The notes: generated by a model from the sequence alone, not told the origin. DNA of 64,000 nucleotides from Armatimonadetes bacterium CG06_land_8_20_14_3_00_66_21 (GCA_002779825.1 PEVN01000512.1:1-64000); one strand, 5' to 3'; positions 37,198-46,728 are shown, counted from the first letter of the stretch. Numbers and translations: made by a program.

Positions 37198-37499
37198 CGA
37201 TAGAGTTCCATCCCGAGGCCGAAAGGGAGTTTCTGGACGCCATCGCCTTCTACCGCCGGGAGCGTCGGGACCTCGGCTATGAGTTCGGGGTGGAGGTCAA
37301 CCGCACCCTCGAGCGCATTCTGCACTCGCCAGACGCCTGGGCACCCCTTACCAGACGAACTCGCCGTTGCAGGACCAACCGGTTCCCGTACGGGGTGGTG
37401 TACCAGGTGCGAAGCGACTTGCTGTTCATCGTGAGCGTCATGCACCTGCACCGACAACCGAACTCGTGGCGACACGGACTCGCCCGTGACGAGTCCTGA
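37194..37499 (+). CDS. RelE/ParE-family toxin
   Basis: 101 residues. The RelE/ParE fold is recognisable from EFHPEAEREFLDAIAFY, RTLERILHSPDAWAPL, FPYGVVYQV and the final LFIVSVMHLHRQPNSW strand with its Trp. ParE-type proteins poison gyrase and RelE-type cleave mRNA; the sequence does not settle which. It lies inside an operon-like run of sugar-type oxidoreductases, which looks like an insertion of the module into a metabolic block. Confidence 0.85.
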   Translation: MTIEFHPEAEREFLDAIAFYRRERRDLGYEFGVEVNRTLERILHSPDAWAPLTRRTRRCRTNRFPYGVVYQVRSDLLFIVSVMHLHRQPNSWRHGLARDES

Positions 37500-37535
37500 C
37501 GTTGAGCTGTCGGACTTCCCTCAAGGAGACTCCAA

Positions 37536-38591
37536 GTGCCCCGCAAGATCATCACCCACGACGGAATGTCATTCGAGTACCGCGAGTACGAACTGCCTGC
37601 GCTCGCTGCAACGGAGGTACGGGTACGCGTTGAGTTCGCCGCGCCCAAGCATGGGACGGAGCGGCATGGCATTGAGGGCAGCTCGTTCAACCGGAAGATA
37701 TGGGACTCCGACCTGCGGATGTATCTGCCGAAGGTCGAAGACGACCAAGACCCGTCTTGGGCTTCCGGCGAGCGCGGCATCGGCAACATGGTCGTGGGGA
37801 CCGTGACCGAAGTCGGCGGCGAGGCGACTCGCTATCGGCCCGGTGACCGGGTGTTCGGGTACGGCCAGATCTGCGAAGAGCATCAGCAACCCGAGGACCG
37901 CTGGTGGCCGCTTGGCAACCTGTCACCCGACGACGCCGTGTGTGTCGACCCGGCGCACGTCGCCTTCGTCGCCGTGCGCGACGGCCACATCCGCCTCGGT
38001 GACACCGTGGCGGTGTTCGGACTGGGCGCGATTGGGCTATGCGCCGTGCAGCTCGCGCGCGCAGGCGGCGCGCGGAAGGTGTTCGCCGTCGATCCCATTG
38101 CCATTCGGCGCGAGTTCGCCCAGGGCCACGGCGCTGACGCGGCGTTCGACCCGGTAGCAGTCGACGCCGCGCTCCAGATCAAGCAGGCAACTGAGCGTCA
38201 CGGCGTCGACGTGTCCATGGAGACCTCGGGCAACGGTCAGGCGCTCCACGAAGCTATCCGCTGCATCCGCCAATGCGGCACCATCGTCCACGTCCCTTGG
38301 GGGCCGCACGATTGCAGCGCCCTGCATCTCGACGAAGAGTTTCACCTTAACCGGCCGACGATCATCGGCAGTCAAGCGTGGGAGGGTTGGGGCAACCCCG
38401 ACCGCGACCATCCGCTCTGGAACCCGACGCGGGCGTTCGAGGCAACCCTCGAGCTGTTCCGCGCGGGGCTAGTCACCGGAAAGGGAATCCTGCATCCGGT
38501 GGTGCCCTTCGACGAAGCGCCGGAGGCGCTCAAAGCGATCTTCGTCCAGCCGGAGACGACCATCAAAGTGGGGGTCACGGTGGCAGACTGA
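37536..38591 (+). CDS. Zinc-type alcohol/sugar dehydrogenase
   Basis: 351 residues from GTG at 37536, with AAGGAG upstream. The N-terminal GroES-like domain has GHTG-like blocks reduced to GTERHGIEG and MVVGTVTEVG, while the classical zinc-ligand cysteines and the structural-zinc CxxCxxC loop are not seen, so a catalytic zinc may be absent. The Rossmann site GLGAIGLCAVQLARAGGARKV is intact. This fits the sorbitol/threonine-dehydrogenase-like MDR family, with NAD(P) and a polyol or sugar as probable substrates. No metal or substrate can be assigned with confidence. Confidence 0.85.
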   Translation: MPRKIITHDGMSFEYREYELPALAATEVRVRVEFAAPKHGTERHGIEGSSFNRKIWDSDLRMYLPKVEDDQDPSWASGERGIGNMVVGTVTEVGGEATRYRPGDRVFGYGQICEEHQQPEDRWWPLGNLSPDDAVCVDPAHVAFVAVRDGHIRLGDTVAVFGLGAIGLCAVQLARAGGARKVFAVDPIAIRREFAQGHGADAAFDPVAVDAALQIKQATERHGVDVSMETSGNGQALHEAIRCIRQCGTIVHVPWGPHDCSALHLDEEFHLNRPTIIGSQAWEGWGNPDRDHPLWNPTRAFEATLELFRAGLVTGKGILHPVVPFDEAPEALKAIFVQPETTIKVGVTVAD

Positions 38592-38652
38592 GACGAGCAA
38601 TGGACCGGTCCTCGGCATACTGCGTCCACACGAACCATCGGCGACAAACCCC

Positions 38653-38862
38653 ATGGCATACGCTATCCCCCTTGTCCTCGCCGGAATCGCCGTGTACTGG
38701 GTGATCCGCAGGCGTCGCAGCCCACATGCACAGCCGATCGGCGACGCCTGCCCGCGATGCGGGGGCCGACTGGTGTACCGTCAGCGAACATTCCGAGGCA
38801 GCGCGCAGGAGCAGTACTGGGAATGCTCCGTAGGAGACTGCGGGTACCGGAAGTCCGTCTGA
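38653..38862 (+). CDS. Small membrane-anchored zinc-ribbon protein
   Basis: 69 residues. A single N-terminal helix (AIPLVLAGIAVYWVI) followed by a basic stop-transfer run of Arg, then a zinc ribbon with CPRCG and CSVGDCG. The pattern is a one-helix protein with a cytoplasmic zinc ribbon, without a recognised family. It begins 61 bases after the dehydrogenase and has no clear RBS. I cannot assign a function. Confidence 0.6.
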   Translation: MAYAIPLVLAGIAVYWVIRRRRSPHAQPIGDACPRCGGRLVYRQRTFRGSAQEQYWECSVGDCGYRKSV

Positions 38863-38893
38863 CGCGCCGCGCGCAAACGGCAGCCAATCCGTA

Positions 38894-38916
38894 GGGCCAG
38901 ACCTGCGTGTCTGCCC
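38894..38916. repeat. Small palindromic element in the gap between convergent genes
   Basis: GGGCCAGAC pairs with GTCTGCCC (one bulged base) at 38894-38916; a GGCGAG/CTCGCC pairing follows nearby. It lies in the gap between the zinc-ribbon gene and the convergent response regulator and may serve as a two-way terminator. Confidence 0.4.
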
Positions 38917-39005
38917 CGGCAGCCTGCTCAGCGCGTGAGGGCGGCAGGGCCTGCGGTACGGCGAGGCGGGCTCGCTCGCCGCGCGAGGGCAGCCGGGGCC
39001 GTGCG

Positions 39006-39371
39006 TTACGACTTCGCGTGCTTGGCCAGCACCCGTGAGACGCTCTCCCGGAGCTTGCTGGTGTCGGACGACTTGACCAAGTACTCCTGGGCGGCGGCGC
39101 TCACGAAGTTGTCCCGGTAGCTGGAGTACGCGGTGTGGATGATCACCGGGACCCTCGGATCGCGGTCCAGGATCTTGCCCAGAGCGTCCAGCCCATCCAT
39201 GATCGGCATGTTGATGTCCAGCACTATGAGGTCCGGCCGGTCGTGCGTAACGGCCTCAACGGCGGCGAACCCGTCATGGACGGTCGTCACCACATGCTCG
39301 TCTTTCGCCAGCGCCTCACTGAACAGCAGACACTGGTTTCGGTCATCATCCGCCAATAGTATCTTTGCCAT
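39006..39371 (-). CDS. Single-domain response regulator, likely partner of the adjacent kinase
   Basis: 121 residues. Acidic pocket D8 D9 D10, phospho-acceptor D52 in LIVLDINM, Thr in IHTAYSS and Lys in LVKSSD. It has no output domain. It lies 37 bases downstream of the sensor kinase on the same strand, so it is the natural phosphoacceptor and probably relays to another protein. The C-terminus ends in a short Ala/Lys tail. Confidence 0.93.
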   Translation of the reverse strand: MAKILLADDDRNQCLLFSEALAKDEHVVTTVHDGFAAVEAVTHDRPDLIVLDINMPIMDGLDALGKILDRDPRVPVIIHTAYSSYRDNFVSAAAQEYLVKSSDTSKLRESVSRVLAKHAKS

Positions 39372-39408
39372 GGCGCTTGTCCTTCCCGACTCAGATTGCG
39401 ACTGCGGT

Positions 39409-42400
39409 TCACACCTCTGCGAACAGCGACGGCTCTGCCAACTCCTCTAACAGTTTCTCATCCGGCCGGTGCTCCTCGCTCAACTCGCGGTTCACCGGGA
39501 GCCAGAGGCTTACGGTAGTCCCCTGGCCTTCGGTACTGTTGACCTCCACTCGACCGCCATGGTCTCGCACAATGGCCTGCGTAACAGCCAGGCCCAGGCC
39601 GGATCCAGACAGCTTGGTGGTGAAGAACGGCTTGAAGATCTCGCCCAGAACGTGGGCCGGAATGCCAACGCCGGTATCGGCGATCTCGAGGCGCACGCCT
39701 TCGCCCTCGCGACGCGTGCGGACGGTCAGCGTGCCGTGCCCTCCGTTCAAAGCCTGAACAGCGTTCAGCGCTAGGTTGACAACGGCCTGCTGAAGGCGAC
39801 GTGGGTCCAAGACGACCGGCGGCAGGTCCGCCCCAAAACTCTTCGTCAGGGAAATCCCTTCCCGAAGTGACTGGAAGTTCGCCATCAACAGCGCGTGTTC
39901 TACCAGGGCATTGAGGTCCTCGGGGCTGTGGACGGAGCCGGTAGGCCGCGCCAAGTCCAGCCAGTTGGTCAGGAACGCCTCCAGCTTCGCCACTTCGTCG
40001 ACGATAATGCGCGCGTTGCGCCGACTCGCGGCCGAGGCCTGGTCGTCCTCCAAGATGGTGTGGGCGAATCCGCCAATGGTCACCAGGGGATTTCGGATCT
40101 CGTGGCTGACGCGAGCGGACATCTCTCCTGCGGTAGCCAGCTTCTCCTGCCGGATGAGATCCTCGTGGGCGTCTTTGAGCCGCTTGTAGGATGCGGCAAG
40201 CTGGTCGGCCTTCCTGGCGACCTCGGCGTGGGCTCGGGCGTTTGCCAGGGCCATCCCGGTCTGGCGTGCCAGAGTGGCAAGCAGTCGGACTTCCTCCTCG
40301 CCGATAGGCGCCCGGGTGAAGCGGTTATCCGCAATTACGAGCCCGATCGCCCGGTCCTCCGCCTCTAACGGCGCCACCACACACTCCTCCGAATCCATGA
40401 CCATCGCCAAGGCGCAGCAATCCGCGTTCAGGAGGTGTTCTTTTCGGGTGAGCTGGCGCGGCTTGCGTTCGAAGAACGCCTGCACCAGCGGGCATGAGGA
40501 GTCCGGGCGCAGCGGGAGGACCGCTTGTCGCACCAAGTCGTGAAGCGACCCGGGTTCCGGGACTTTGGGGCCGTCGTACCGCCGGACCAGTTCGCGGAGA
40601 TCCTCGGAGTGTGCGACCGAGGCGGAGTAGATTCGGTGAGCCTCTTCCTCATCCCGGGGCCCGACGGCAACCTGACCTCGCAGGAGCTGCTCTTCTTCGT
40701 CCGCCAAGAACACGAAGGCGCGATTGAAGCCCAGCGCCGGCCCTGCCGTGACGCAGGTCAAGGCAGCGTGCAGCACATAGTTCTCGTCCAAGGCGCTCTG
40801 GATAAGCCGCGACACTCGGTGGATCAGCTCCAACTGGTACACGCGGCGAGCGCTGTCGGTGACGTTGTTGATGACGATCAGCACGTCGGAAGCTCCACCG
40901 GGACCCAGAGGTCGCAGCCGGATGTCGAGGAAGCGGTCGGGGTGCGCGGGGGACCGGTGGTGGAGCGCCTGTTTCTTGACGGTCTCGCCGGTGCGCCGCG
41001 CCCTGGCCAACATGTCCGCGAATGCCGCCTGCTCCAGCAGGGCCGGCTCAAGAACCTGGGTGATGGGCTGCTCCAAGGCCGCAGCCGCCGCAACCTCAGC
41101 TTCGCGGGCGAAGTGCTCGTTCATCGCCTTGACCCGATCGGCGCCGTCCACCACAATAAGCGACGCTGGCATGCCCTGGATGATCTGCTCGCTGAACTCC
41201 TGCGCGCGCGCGGTTTGTTCGTGGAGCGACACCTTTGCCAACGCTACCGCGAGGGGGCCGGCTACCGCCTGGATGATAAGCTGATCGCTTTCGCTGAAGG
41301 CGTTCGGTTTCTGACTGTGGATGTCAAGCAGGGCGACACACCGCTCGCCGCTGACAACGGGTACGAGCAGCTCGGCGCGTGTTCGCCGGGCAGCGGGGAA
41401 CGGCAGAACATACCTGGGGTCGGTGCTGACGTCGTTCACCAACACCGGGCTCAGGGTCCGGACGGCCTCTCCGATGAGCCCTTCGGTGCTCTTCTGGCGG
41501 TGCCCCGCCCGAAGGAGCGGCTCGTAGGCGCCGCTGTGTGCTCGCAAGAGGCAGTCGCCCTCGGGGTCGACGGAAAACACGCTGGTGTCGAAGAACCGGA
41601 AGTGCCGGCGGACCGCCTCCGCCACCAATGTGAGGAGGGCGTCGACCGTGCGCGTGCCGAGGGCTGCCTCAGCGATCTCCTGCAGGAGCGCGAGGCGCTC
41701 AACCTGGCGGTGCTGCTCCCGGTAGAGCCGGCGGAACTCCTGCACCGATTGGTGCAGCTCCCGTGTGCGTAGCGCCACGATGCGTTCCAGTCGCTGCTCG
41801 TCCGCCGCGGCCGCCCCCTCGCGGTCGGTCCGCCAGAGGCCCGTCTCGTCGCGGATGAGGCTCTGCACGACGCGGGCGCCGGCATAGCGGATCACGGTCG
41901 ACCGCACCCGCGCCTGAATGCGCTCCCCTTCCGCCGAGATCACCCGGGCCCGGTCCAGGAACGACGTGCCCTCGTGAGCGGCCGCACTCAACCGGTCGAC
42001 GATGGCTTGGCGAGAGGACTCGGCGAACAGATCGGGGTAGTGCGAACCGACCAGATCGTCCTTTTCGAGCCCGAACAAAGCCTCCGCCTCGCGGTTCGCA
42101 TCGACCACGACCCCGTCCTTCGGGTCCACCAGCACCACGGCATCACCCGCCGCGTTGAACAGGGCCCAGTGCTTCTGCTCGGCCCGCAGCAACTCGCACT
42201 GGTTGTACTCGTAGTAGCACTCGGTGATATGCAGCCGGACATGGTCGATCTCGGACTCGACCCAGTCGCACATCGCTTGAAGGGACTCTCTGTCGTCACC
42301 GAACTCGGCGACCAACTCGCCGATCAGGGTCCGCTTGAGGGCGATCTGCGTGCACACGAGGTCGGCGGCCGTGTACCCGGCCTTGTTCCCAGCGCGTGTG

Positions 42401-42711
42401 GCCACAGCGACGAACCGGTGGCAGGCAATATCCGTAGGGTCCTCGAGGTGGCGGAGCAGCAAGTACAGGAACTTGTGACCGAGTTCCCGCCACCAGCCCG
42501 GCACGAGGAGGTTCGTGTCGGCCGTCTGGGGAAGGAGTTCCGCCACCTGCTGGAGCCACTGTGAGACGAGATCGCCCTGGCGCCCCTCGATGAACCGGCA
42601 CATCCGCTCGATGCCCTGCCGCCGATGCGCCCGCGCAGCCTCGTCCCCTTCATAGTACGCCCGGTGGAGCTGGTGCGCGACGACTGAGGGGGACTCGTAG
42701 TACTTCTTCAT
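39409..42711 (-). CDS. Large hybrid-free sensor histidine kinase with PAS and GAF domains
   Basis: 1100 residues. Order: an N-terminal helical domain reminiscent of RsbRD_N (about 30-180), a PAS (about 185-300), a coiled-coil, a GAF (about 350-505), a second PAS (about 520-635), a second GAF (about 650-830), then HisKA with the H-box ARVSHEIRNPL near 880 and an HATPase_c with NLALNAVQA (N box), DTGVGIPA and GSGLGLAV. It senses something internal, since no transmembrane segments or signal peptide are seen, and would phosphorylate the adjacent receiver. No fused receiver is present. The ligand is not predictable from sequence. Confidence 0.92.
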   Translation of the reverse strand: MKKYYESPSVVAHQLHRAYYEGDEAARAHRRQGIERMCRFIEGRQGDLVSQWLQQVAELLPQTADTNLLVPGWWRELGHKFLYLLLRHLEDPTDIACHRFVAVATRAGNKAGYTAADLVCTQIALKRTLIGELVAEFGDDRESLQAMCDWVESEIDHVRLHITECYYEYNQCELLRAEQKHWALFNAAGDAVVLVDPKDGVVVDANREAEALFGLEKDDLVGSHYPDLFAESSRQAIVDRLSAAAHEGTSFLDRARVISAEGERIQARVRSTVIRYAGARVVQSLIRDETGLWRTDREGAAAADEQRLERIVALRTRELHQSVQEFRRLYREQHRQVERLALLQEIAEAALGTRTVDALLTLVAEAVRRHFRFFDTSVFSVDPEGDCLLRAHSGAYEPLLRAGHRQKSTEGLIGEAVRTLSPVLVNDVSTDPRYVLPFPAARRTRAELLVPVVSGERCVALLDIHSQKPNAFSESDQLIIQAVAGPLAVALAKVSLHEQTARAQEFSEQIIQGMPASLIVVDGADRVKAMNEHFAREAEVAAAAALEQPITQVLEPALLEQAAFADMLARARRTGETVKKQALHHRSPAHPDRFLDIRLRPLGPGGASDVLIVINNVTDSARRVYQLELIHRVSRLIQSALDENYVLHAALTCVTAGPALGFNRAFVFLADEEEQLLRGQVAVGPRDEEEAHRIYSASVAHSEDLRELVRRYDGPKVPEPGSLHDLVRQAVLPLRPDSSCPLVQAFFERKPRQLTRKEHLLNADCCALAMVMDSEECVVAPLEAEDRAIGLVIADNRFTRAPIGEEEVRLLATLARQTGMALANARAHAEVARKADQLAASYKRLKDAHEDLIRQEKLATAGEMSARVSHEIRNPLVTIGGFAHTILEDDQASAASRRNARIIVDEVAKLEAFLTNWLDLARPTGSVHSPEDLNALVEHALLMANFQSLREGISLTKSFGADLPPVVLDPRRLQQAVVNLALNAVQALNGGHGTLTVRTRREGEGVRLEIADTGVGIPAHVLGEIFKPFFTTKLSGSGLGLAVTQAIVRDHGGRVEVNSTEGQGTTVSLWLPVNRELSEEHRPDEKLLEELAEPSLFAEV

Positions 42712-42813
42712 GTCGAGAAGGGCTCAACGCGGTGTCGGAGGACACGGTTGGCGTCAGGAAGCGATTGTAGCTGCCGGAGCGGCGCCGGCCAATCTCGGCG
42801 CCGCCGGCGCACC

Positions 42814-44547
42814 TCAGGGAAGTGCCGGCCGGTCCAGGCTGCGCCACCAGTCCAGGTCCACATCCGGGAAGAGGCAGTCCCTCTCGCAGAGGCTGCCGAA
42901 GGAAGCCCAGTCACTCTCCGACAGCCACTCGCCGTCGGCGTACCGCCTCGCCAGCGCGGCGGTCAACTCAAAGTCTGAGAAGTGCGCTGCGGCTCGGTGC
43001 TCCGCGTAGTCCCGTGCGGACCACGTGGTGATGAGAAACTGCCAGTCGGAGGACTGCAGGAGCAGCAGCTCTCGCGCCGCCTGCTGGAGAAGCCGGGTGA
43101 GCGTTTCGTCGGGCTCGGGGTGTGCCACCACGAGTTCCCGGAGGCTCGCCTCCGCGGCGTAAATCCGCCGCCACGTCCACTCGGTCCATTCGTTCAGCCA
43201 GACCCAATGGTGGCCGCCTGCGCCCCAGGATCCCTCCGGAAGCGCCAGAGCGGTGGCGGGCGGATGAGCCGCCAGGTACTCCGTGCCGGTCATCACTTCG
43301 AGGTCGGGGTCTTGGTGCATCCACCGAAGCACGTGTTCCAGCCAGACTGGTCCCTCGAACCACCAGTGCCCAAACAGCTCGGCGTCGAACGGCGCCGCCA
43401 CGACGGGAGCGCGGCCGTTGAGCCACGGTTGGTGCTCCAGCGTGGCCTTGACGCGCCAGAGGAAGTTCCCGGCGTGTTCGCGGGCGCGTTCCGCGGCGCG
43501 GTCCGGATCGTACTCCTCCTTGGCGCCCAGGTCACCCGTGTCGTCGGTTACCCGCCAGTAGCGGTGTCCGCCGGGGTAATGCTTCTTGTGGAAGTCCAAG
43601 TACGCCGCGTCGCCGGGGTACCCGAGTTGGCTGCTCCAGACCTGCAGGGTCAAGTCCGGGTCACGGAAGAACGCGGCAGCAGGAGGGTGATCTTCCACGT
43701 GGTCGCCCACGAAGTAGGCGGCATGGGGCGTGCGCTCGCCATCGTAGGGCCTCGGCTCGCGCAGACAGGAGACTCGGCTCCAGAGCTTGCCCAGCGTTTC
43801 CTCACGACTGAACTCCACCGGGAACGGCTCCCCCCGGGAGAGCAGGTGCGTATCGACCACAAAGTAGTCGATGCCGTTCTCCGCGAGGAACTCCTCGATC
43901 CCCTTTCTGGGGTAGGGGGCTTGCGCCTCCCCCACAATGCGCGGATCGGGCGCCCACTGGCACCGCGGCCGGTACGCGCACTCGGGAAGCCAAAATCCCC
44001 TTGGTCGCCGGCCGAAGTGCCGTTCATAGCAGGCAATCCCCTGCTTCACCTGGGCCTGGACGCTCGCGTCTTCGTGGAGCAACGGCAGATAGCCGTGGGT
44101 GGCCGCCGAGGTGATCAGCTCGATATGGCCGGCCTCCTGTAGACTCCGGAAGGCGCCGACCAGATCGCCGAAGTGGTGGTCGTGGAACCGGTGCTGCACC
44201 CAGCCGTAGAACTCGTCCCAGCGTTTCGCCAGGTAGGCCACGTGACCTCGGCCGTGGGACTCAAACTCCTCCTGGTTCCGCACTGCCCCGTTGCGCTTAT
44301 CGACGAGGTAGCCGGAGAACCACTCCTTGAACCGAGGGTCGGCGAGTTGTTCGAGAAGCACCGGCGTCAACCCCATTGACACTCGGGGGCTGATCCCTTC
44401 CTCGACCAGACGCTCGAATGTGGCAAGCAGCGGGAGGTACGTCTCCGCCGCTGCTTCCATGACCATCTCGCTGCCGTGGGGCCAGGTGCCGTGTCCCAGC
44501 ATGTAGGGAACGTGGCCGTGCAGGACGAGAACGAAGCTGCCTTTCAT
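42814..44547 (-). CDS. GH57 1,4-alpha-glucan branching enzyme-type protein
   Basis: 577 residues from ATG at 44547, with GGGGAG 9 nt upstream; a longer reading to 44583 lacks a site. The five GH57 motifs are visible: HGHVPY near the N-terminus, the catalytic Glu in GFWLPECAY, and the Asp block FDAELFGHWWFEGP, followed by a helical C-terminal domain (WAVNEW-type and DWWRSLD). GH57 branching enzymes transfer alpha-1,4-glucan segments to O6 to build branched glycogen. The gap to ilvB is 72 bases and to the kinase 102 bases. Glycogen synthase is not in the window. Confidence 0.92.
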   Translation of the reverse strand: MKGSFVLVLHGHVPYMLGHGTWPHGSEMVMEAAAETYLPLLATFERLVEEGISPRVSMGLTPVLLEQLADPRFKEWFSGYLVDKRNGAVRNQEEFESHGRGHVAYLAKRWDEFYGWVQHRFHDHHFGDLVGAFRSLQEAGHIELITSAATHGYLPLLHEDASVQAQVKQGIACYERHFGRRPRGFWLPECAYRPRCQWAPDPRIVGEAQAPYPRKGIEEFLAENGIDYFVVDTHLLSRGEPFPVEFSREETLGKLWSRVSCLREPRPYDGERTPHAAYFVGDHVEDHPPAAAFFRDPDLTLQVWSSQLGYPGDAAYLDFHKKHYPGGHRYWRVTDDTGDLGAKEEYDPDRAAERAREHAGNFLWRVKATLEHQPWLNGRAPVVAAPFDAELFGHWWFEGPVWLEHVLRWMHQDPDLEVMTGTEYLAAHPPATALALPEGSWGAGGHHWVWLNEWTEWTWRRIYAAEASLRELVVAHPEPDETLTRLLQQAARELLLLQSSDWQFLITTWSARDYAEHRAAAHFSDFELTAALARRYADGEWLSESDWASFGSLCERDCLFPDVDLDWWRSLDRPALP

Positions 44548-44619
44548 GGGCTCTGTCTCCCCTTTCCGCGGCACCAGCCGCAAGCGTACACGGCCCCGTC
44601 GGCAACGCCCGGAGGCGCT

Positions 44620-46299
44620 TCAGATCGCGTCGTTGAGGATCATTTCCTTCACCGACTGGCCGGAGGGAATCATCGGGAACACGTCGGACTCACGATCGAT
44701 GAAGAAGTCGATGAAGGTGGGCTTCACTCGTTCAGCCATCGTCGCTTCGAGCGTCGGGCGCACCTCCGACTTCTCCGTCACCCGTACACCGATGGCGCCG
44801 TAGGCTTCGGCTACCTTGGCAAAGTCCGGATTGTCGACCAGATCCACTTCGGAATAGCGCCGGTCGAAAAACATCTTCTGCCACTGCTTGACCATGCCCA
44901 GATAGCGGTTGTTGAGGATGCACACAGTGACTGGCAGCTTGTCCGAGACAGCCGTGATCAGGTCCTGGATGTTCATCTGGATGCTGCCGTCGCCGGAGAT
45001 GCAGAACACGTGCTTGTCGGGGTGCGCGACCTGAGCGCCCATTGCGGCCGGGAACCCGAACCCCATGGCGCCGAGTCCGCCGGAAGTGAGAAACGTGCGC
45101 GGGTGCCGGGTGTTGATCCACTGCGCCGCCCACATCTGGTGCTGGCCGACGTCGGTCGTGATGATTGCCTCGCCCTTCGTCAACTCGTTGAGCTGCTCGA
45201 GGATGTACTGGGGGCGAAGCACGTCGTCATCCGGGTAGGTCAACGGCCCCTTCTCCCGCAACGCCTGGACCCGCTGGAGCCACGCTTCATGTGCCTTTGG
45301 CTCGACGCGCCCCAGCAACTGCTGCAGCACGAGCTTGCAGTCGCCCACGATCGGGATGGCCGTCTCGACGACCTTGCCGATCTCGGCGGGGTCGACGTCA
45401 ATGTGGATGATGGCCGCCAGCGTCGCGAACTCCGCCACTCGGCCCACGACCCGGTCGTCAAAGCGCGTGCCAACGCCGATCAGCAGGTCGCACTCGCTCA
45501 TGGCCCAACTGGCGAACGCACGGCCGTGCATACCAGGCATCCCCAGCGCCAGCGGGTGGTCGTCCGGGAACGCGCCCTTCCCCAGCAACGAGGTGACCAC
45601 TGGCGCGTTGAGGCGCTCGGCCAACTCCCGCAACTCGGGGCTGGCCTCTGCCGACAGGCACCCGCCACCGGCGTAGAGAAGGGGGCGCTCGCTCTTCGCG
45701 ATCAGTCCCGCGGCCGCCTTGACCTGCCGGTTGTTGCCCCGCTGCGTGGGCCGATAGCCTCGCAGGCCGATCGTCTCAGGGTACTCGAACTCCAGTTCGT
45801 CGATCTGGGTGTCCTTCGGCAGGTCGATCACAACCGGGCCCGGTCGGCCGGTGTTGCAGATGTGGAAGGCTTCCTTGATCGTGACCGGAATCTCCTCGGC
45901 GGCGCGCACCAGGTAGTTGTGCTTGACGATCGGCAGGGTGATCCCCAGGATGTCCGACTCCTGGAAGGCGTCGGTTCCCAGCGCCCGCGTACCCACCTGC
46001 CCGGTGATGGCGATGAGGGGCACTGAGTCCATGTAGGCGTCGGCGATGCCGGTGACTAGGTTGGTGGCGCCCGGACCGGAGGTGGCCATGCACACGCCCA
46101 CCTTGCCGGTGGAACGGGCGTATCCCTCCGCCATCATAGCTGCCACCTGCTCGTGGCGAACCAGATGGTGACGAATGGCTCCGTCCGTGATGAGAGCGTC
46201 GTAGAGCGGCATGTTGGCGCCGCCGGGCAAGCCGAAGACGACCTCAACCCCTTCCCGCTTCAGAGATTCCACCAGGGCCTGGGATCCGGTCATTCTCAT
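44620..46299 (-). CDS. ilvB: Acetolactate synthase large subunit
   Basis: 559 residues. The catalytic Glu50 lies in LVRHEQVAA; the ThDP/Mg site is SGDGSIQMN followed by CILNNRYLGM. The fold is full length. It makes acetolactate or acetohydroxybutyrate for branched-chain amino acids. The regulatory subunit ilvN and the rest of the ilv genes are not adjacent; the upstream minus gene is nifU-like. A hairpin terminator lies upstream at 46374-46409, so ilvB likely has its own promoter or is attenuated. The start ATG 46299 has GAGG 10 nt upstream. Confidence 0.95.
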   Translation of the reverse strand: MRMTGSQALVESLKREGVEVVFGLPGGANMPLYDALITDGAIRHHLVRHEQVAAMMAEGYARSTGKVGVCMATSGPGATNLVTGIADAYMDSVPLIAITGQVGTRALGTDAFQESDILGITLPIVKHNYLVRAAEEIPVTIKEAFHICNTGRPGPVVIDLPKDTQIDELEFEYPETIGLRGYRPTQRGNNRQVKAAAGLIAKSERPLLYAGGGCLSAEASPELRELAERLNAPVVTSLLGKGAFPDDHPLALGMPGMHGRAFASWAMSECDLLIGVGTRFDDRVVGRVAEFATLAAIIHIDVDPAEIGKVVETAIPIVGDCKLVLQQLLGRVEPKAHEAWLQRVQALREKGPLTYPDDDVLRPQYILEQLNELTKGEAIITTDVGQHQMWAAQWINTRHPRTFLTSGGLGAMGFGFPAAMGAQVAHPDKHVFCISGDGSIQMNIQDLITAVSDKLPVTVCILNNRYLGMVKQWQKMFFDRRYSEVDLVDNPDFAKVAEAYGAIGVRVTEKSEVRPTLEATMAERVKPTFIDFFIDRESDVFPMIPSGQSVKEMILNDAI

Positions 46300-46373
46300 G
46301 TTGCGTCGTCCTCACGAGTTCGGTTGACGAACTGCTCCGCAGTCTCTGGGAAGCGATTCGCTCGCCCCCCACA

Positions 46374-46409
46374 AACGCAAAACTCGCTCCGGGTCGGCCC
46401 AGAGCGAGT
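46374..46409 (-). terminator. Rho-independent terminator between the NifU-like gene and ilvB
   Basis: On the minus strand ACTCGCTC (46409-46402) pairs with GAGCGAGT (46389-46382) with an inner GGG/CCC, followed by a T-rich tail (TTTGCGTTTGT). It ends NifU transcription, or could attenuate ilvB; no leader peptide or T-box is clear. Confidence 0.8.
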
Positions 46410-46494
46410 CTCGATCGTCCTTGCTGGCTCCGGCCACCCCTTCCGAAGCGGTGCTCGAAAGGGTCGGCCGTCTCTCCGTCAGAACGCCGAGCGC

Positions 46495-46728
46495 TCAGAC
46501 GCCTACCACTTGCGTGACTCCCTCGAGGTGCTGCTTCAGCGTGGCCTCAATGCCCATCTGCAGCGTCATCTGCGACATGGGGCACCCCTTGCAGGCGCCG
46601 GTCAGGCGAACCTGCACGGTGCCGTCCTCCAGCACGTCAACCAGTTCGCAGTCGCCGCCGTCGGCTTGAAGACCGGGGCGAACCTTGTCGAGTACTTCCT
46701 GTACGCGAGCTTTCAGGTCTTCTGGCAC
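46495..46728 (-). CDS. NifU-like scaffold protein, C-terminal domain only
   Basis: 77 residues, a stand-alone NifU_C (Nfu) domain. The cluster-binding CxxC is CKGCP in TGACKGCPMSQMTL; the DGGDCELVDV strand precedes it. Nfu-type proteins carry [4Fe-4S] clusters for delivery to apo-proteins. The region holds many Fe-S proteins (Lut/Glc, NuoI-like, ferredoxin), so demand is obvious. It is separated from larE by 151 bases and followed by a terminator. Confidence 0.92.
   Translation of the reverse strand: MPEDLKARVQEVLDKVRPGLQADGGDCELVDVLEDGTVQVRLTGACKGCPMSQMTLQMGIEATLKQHLEGVTQVVGV

Noticed and set aside
46300-46494. A T-box riboswitch upstream of ilvB
   Set aside because: AAGGGGTGGCC has some likeness to the T-box core, but the conserved AGGGTGGNACCGCG sequence and specifier loop are not present.
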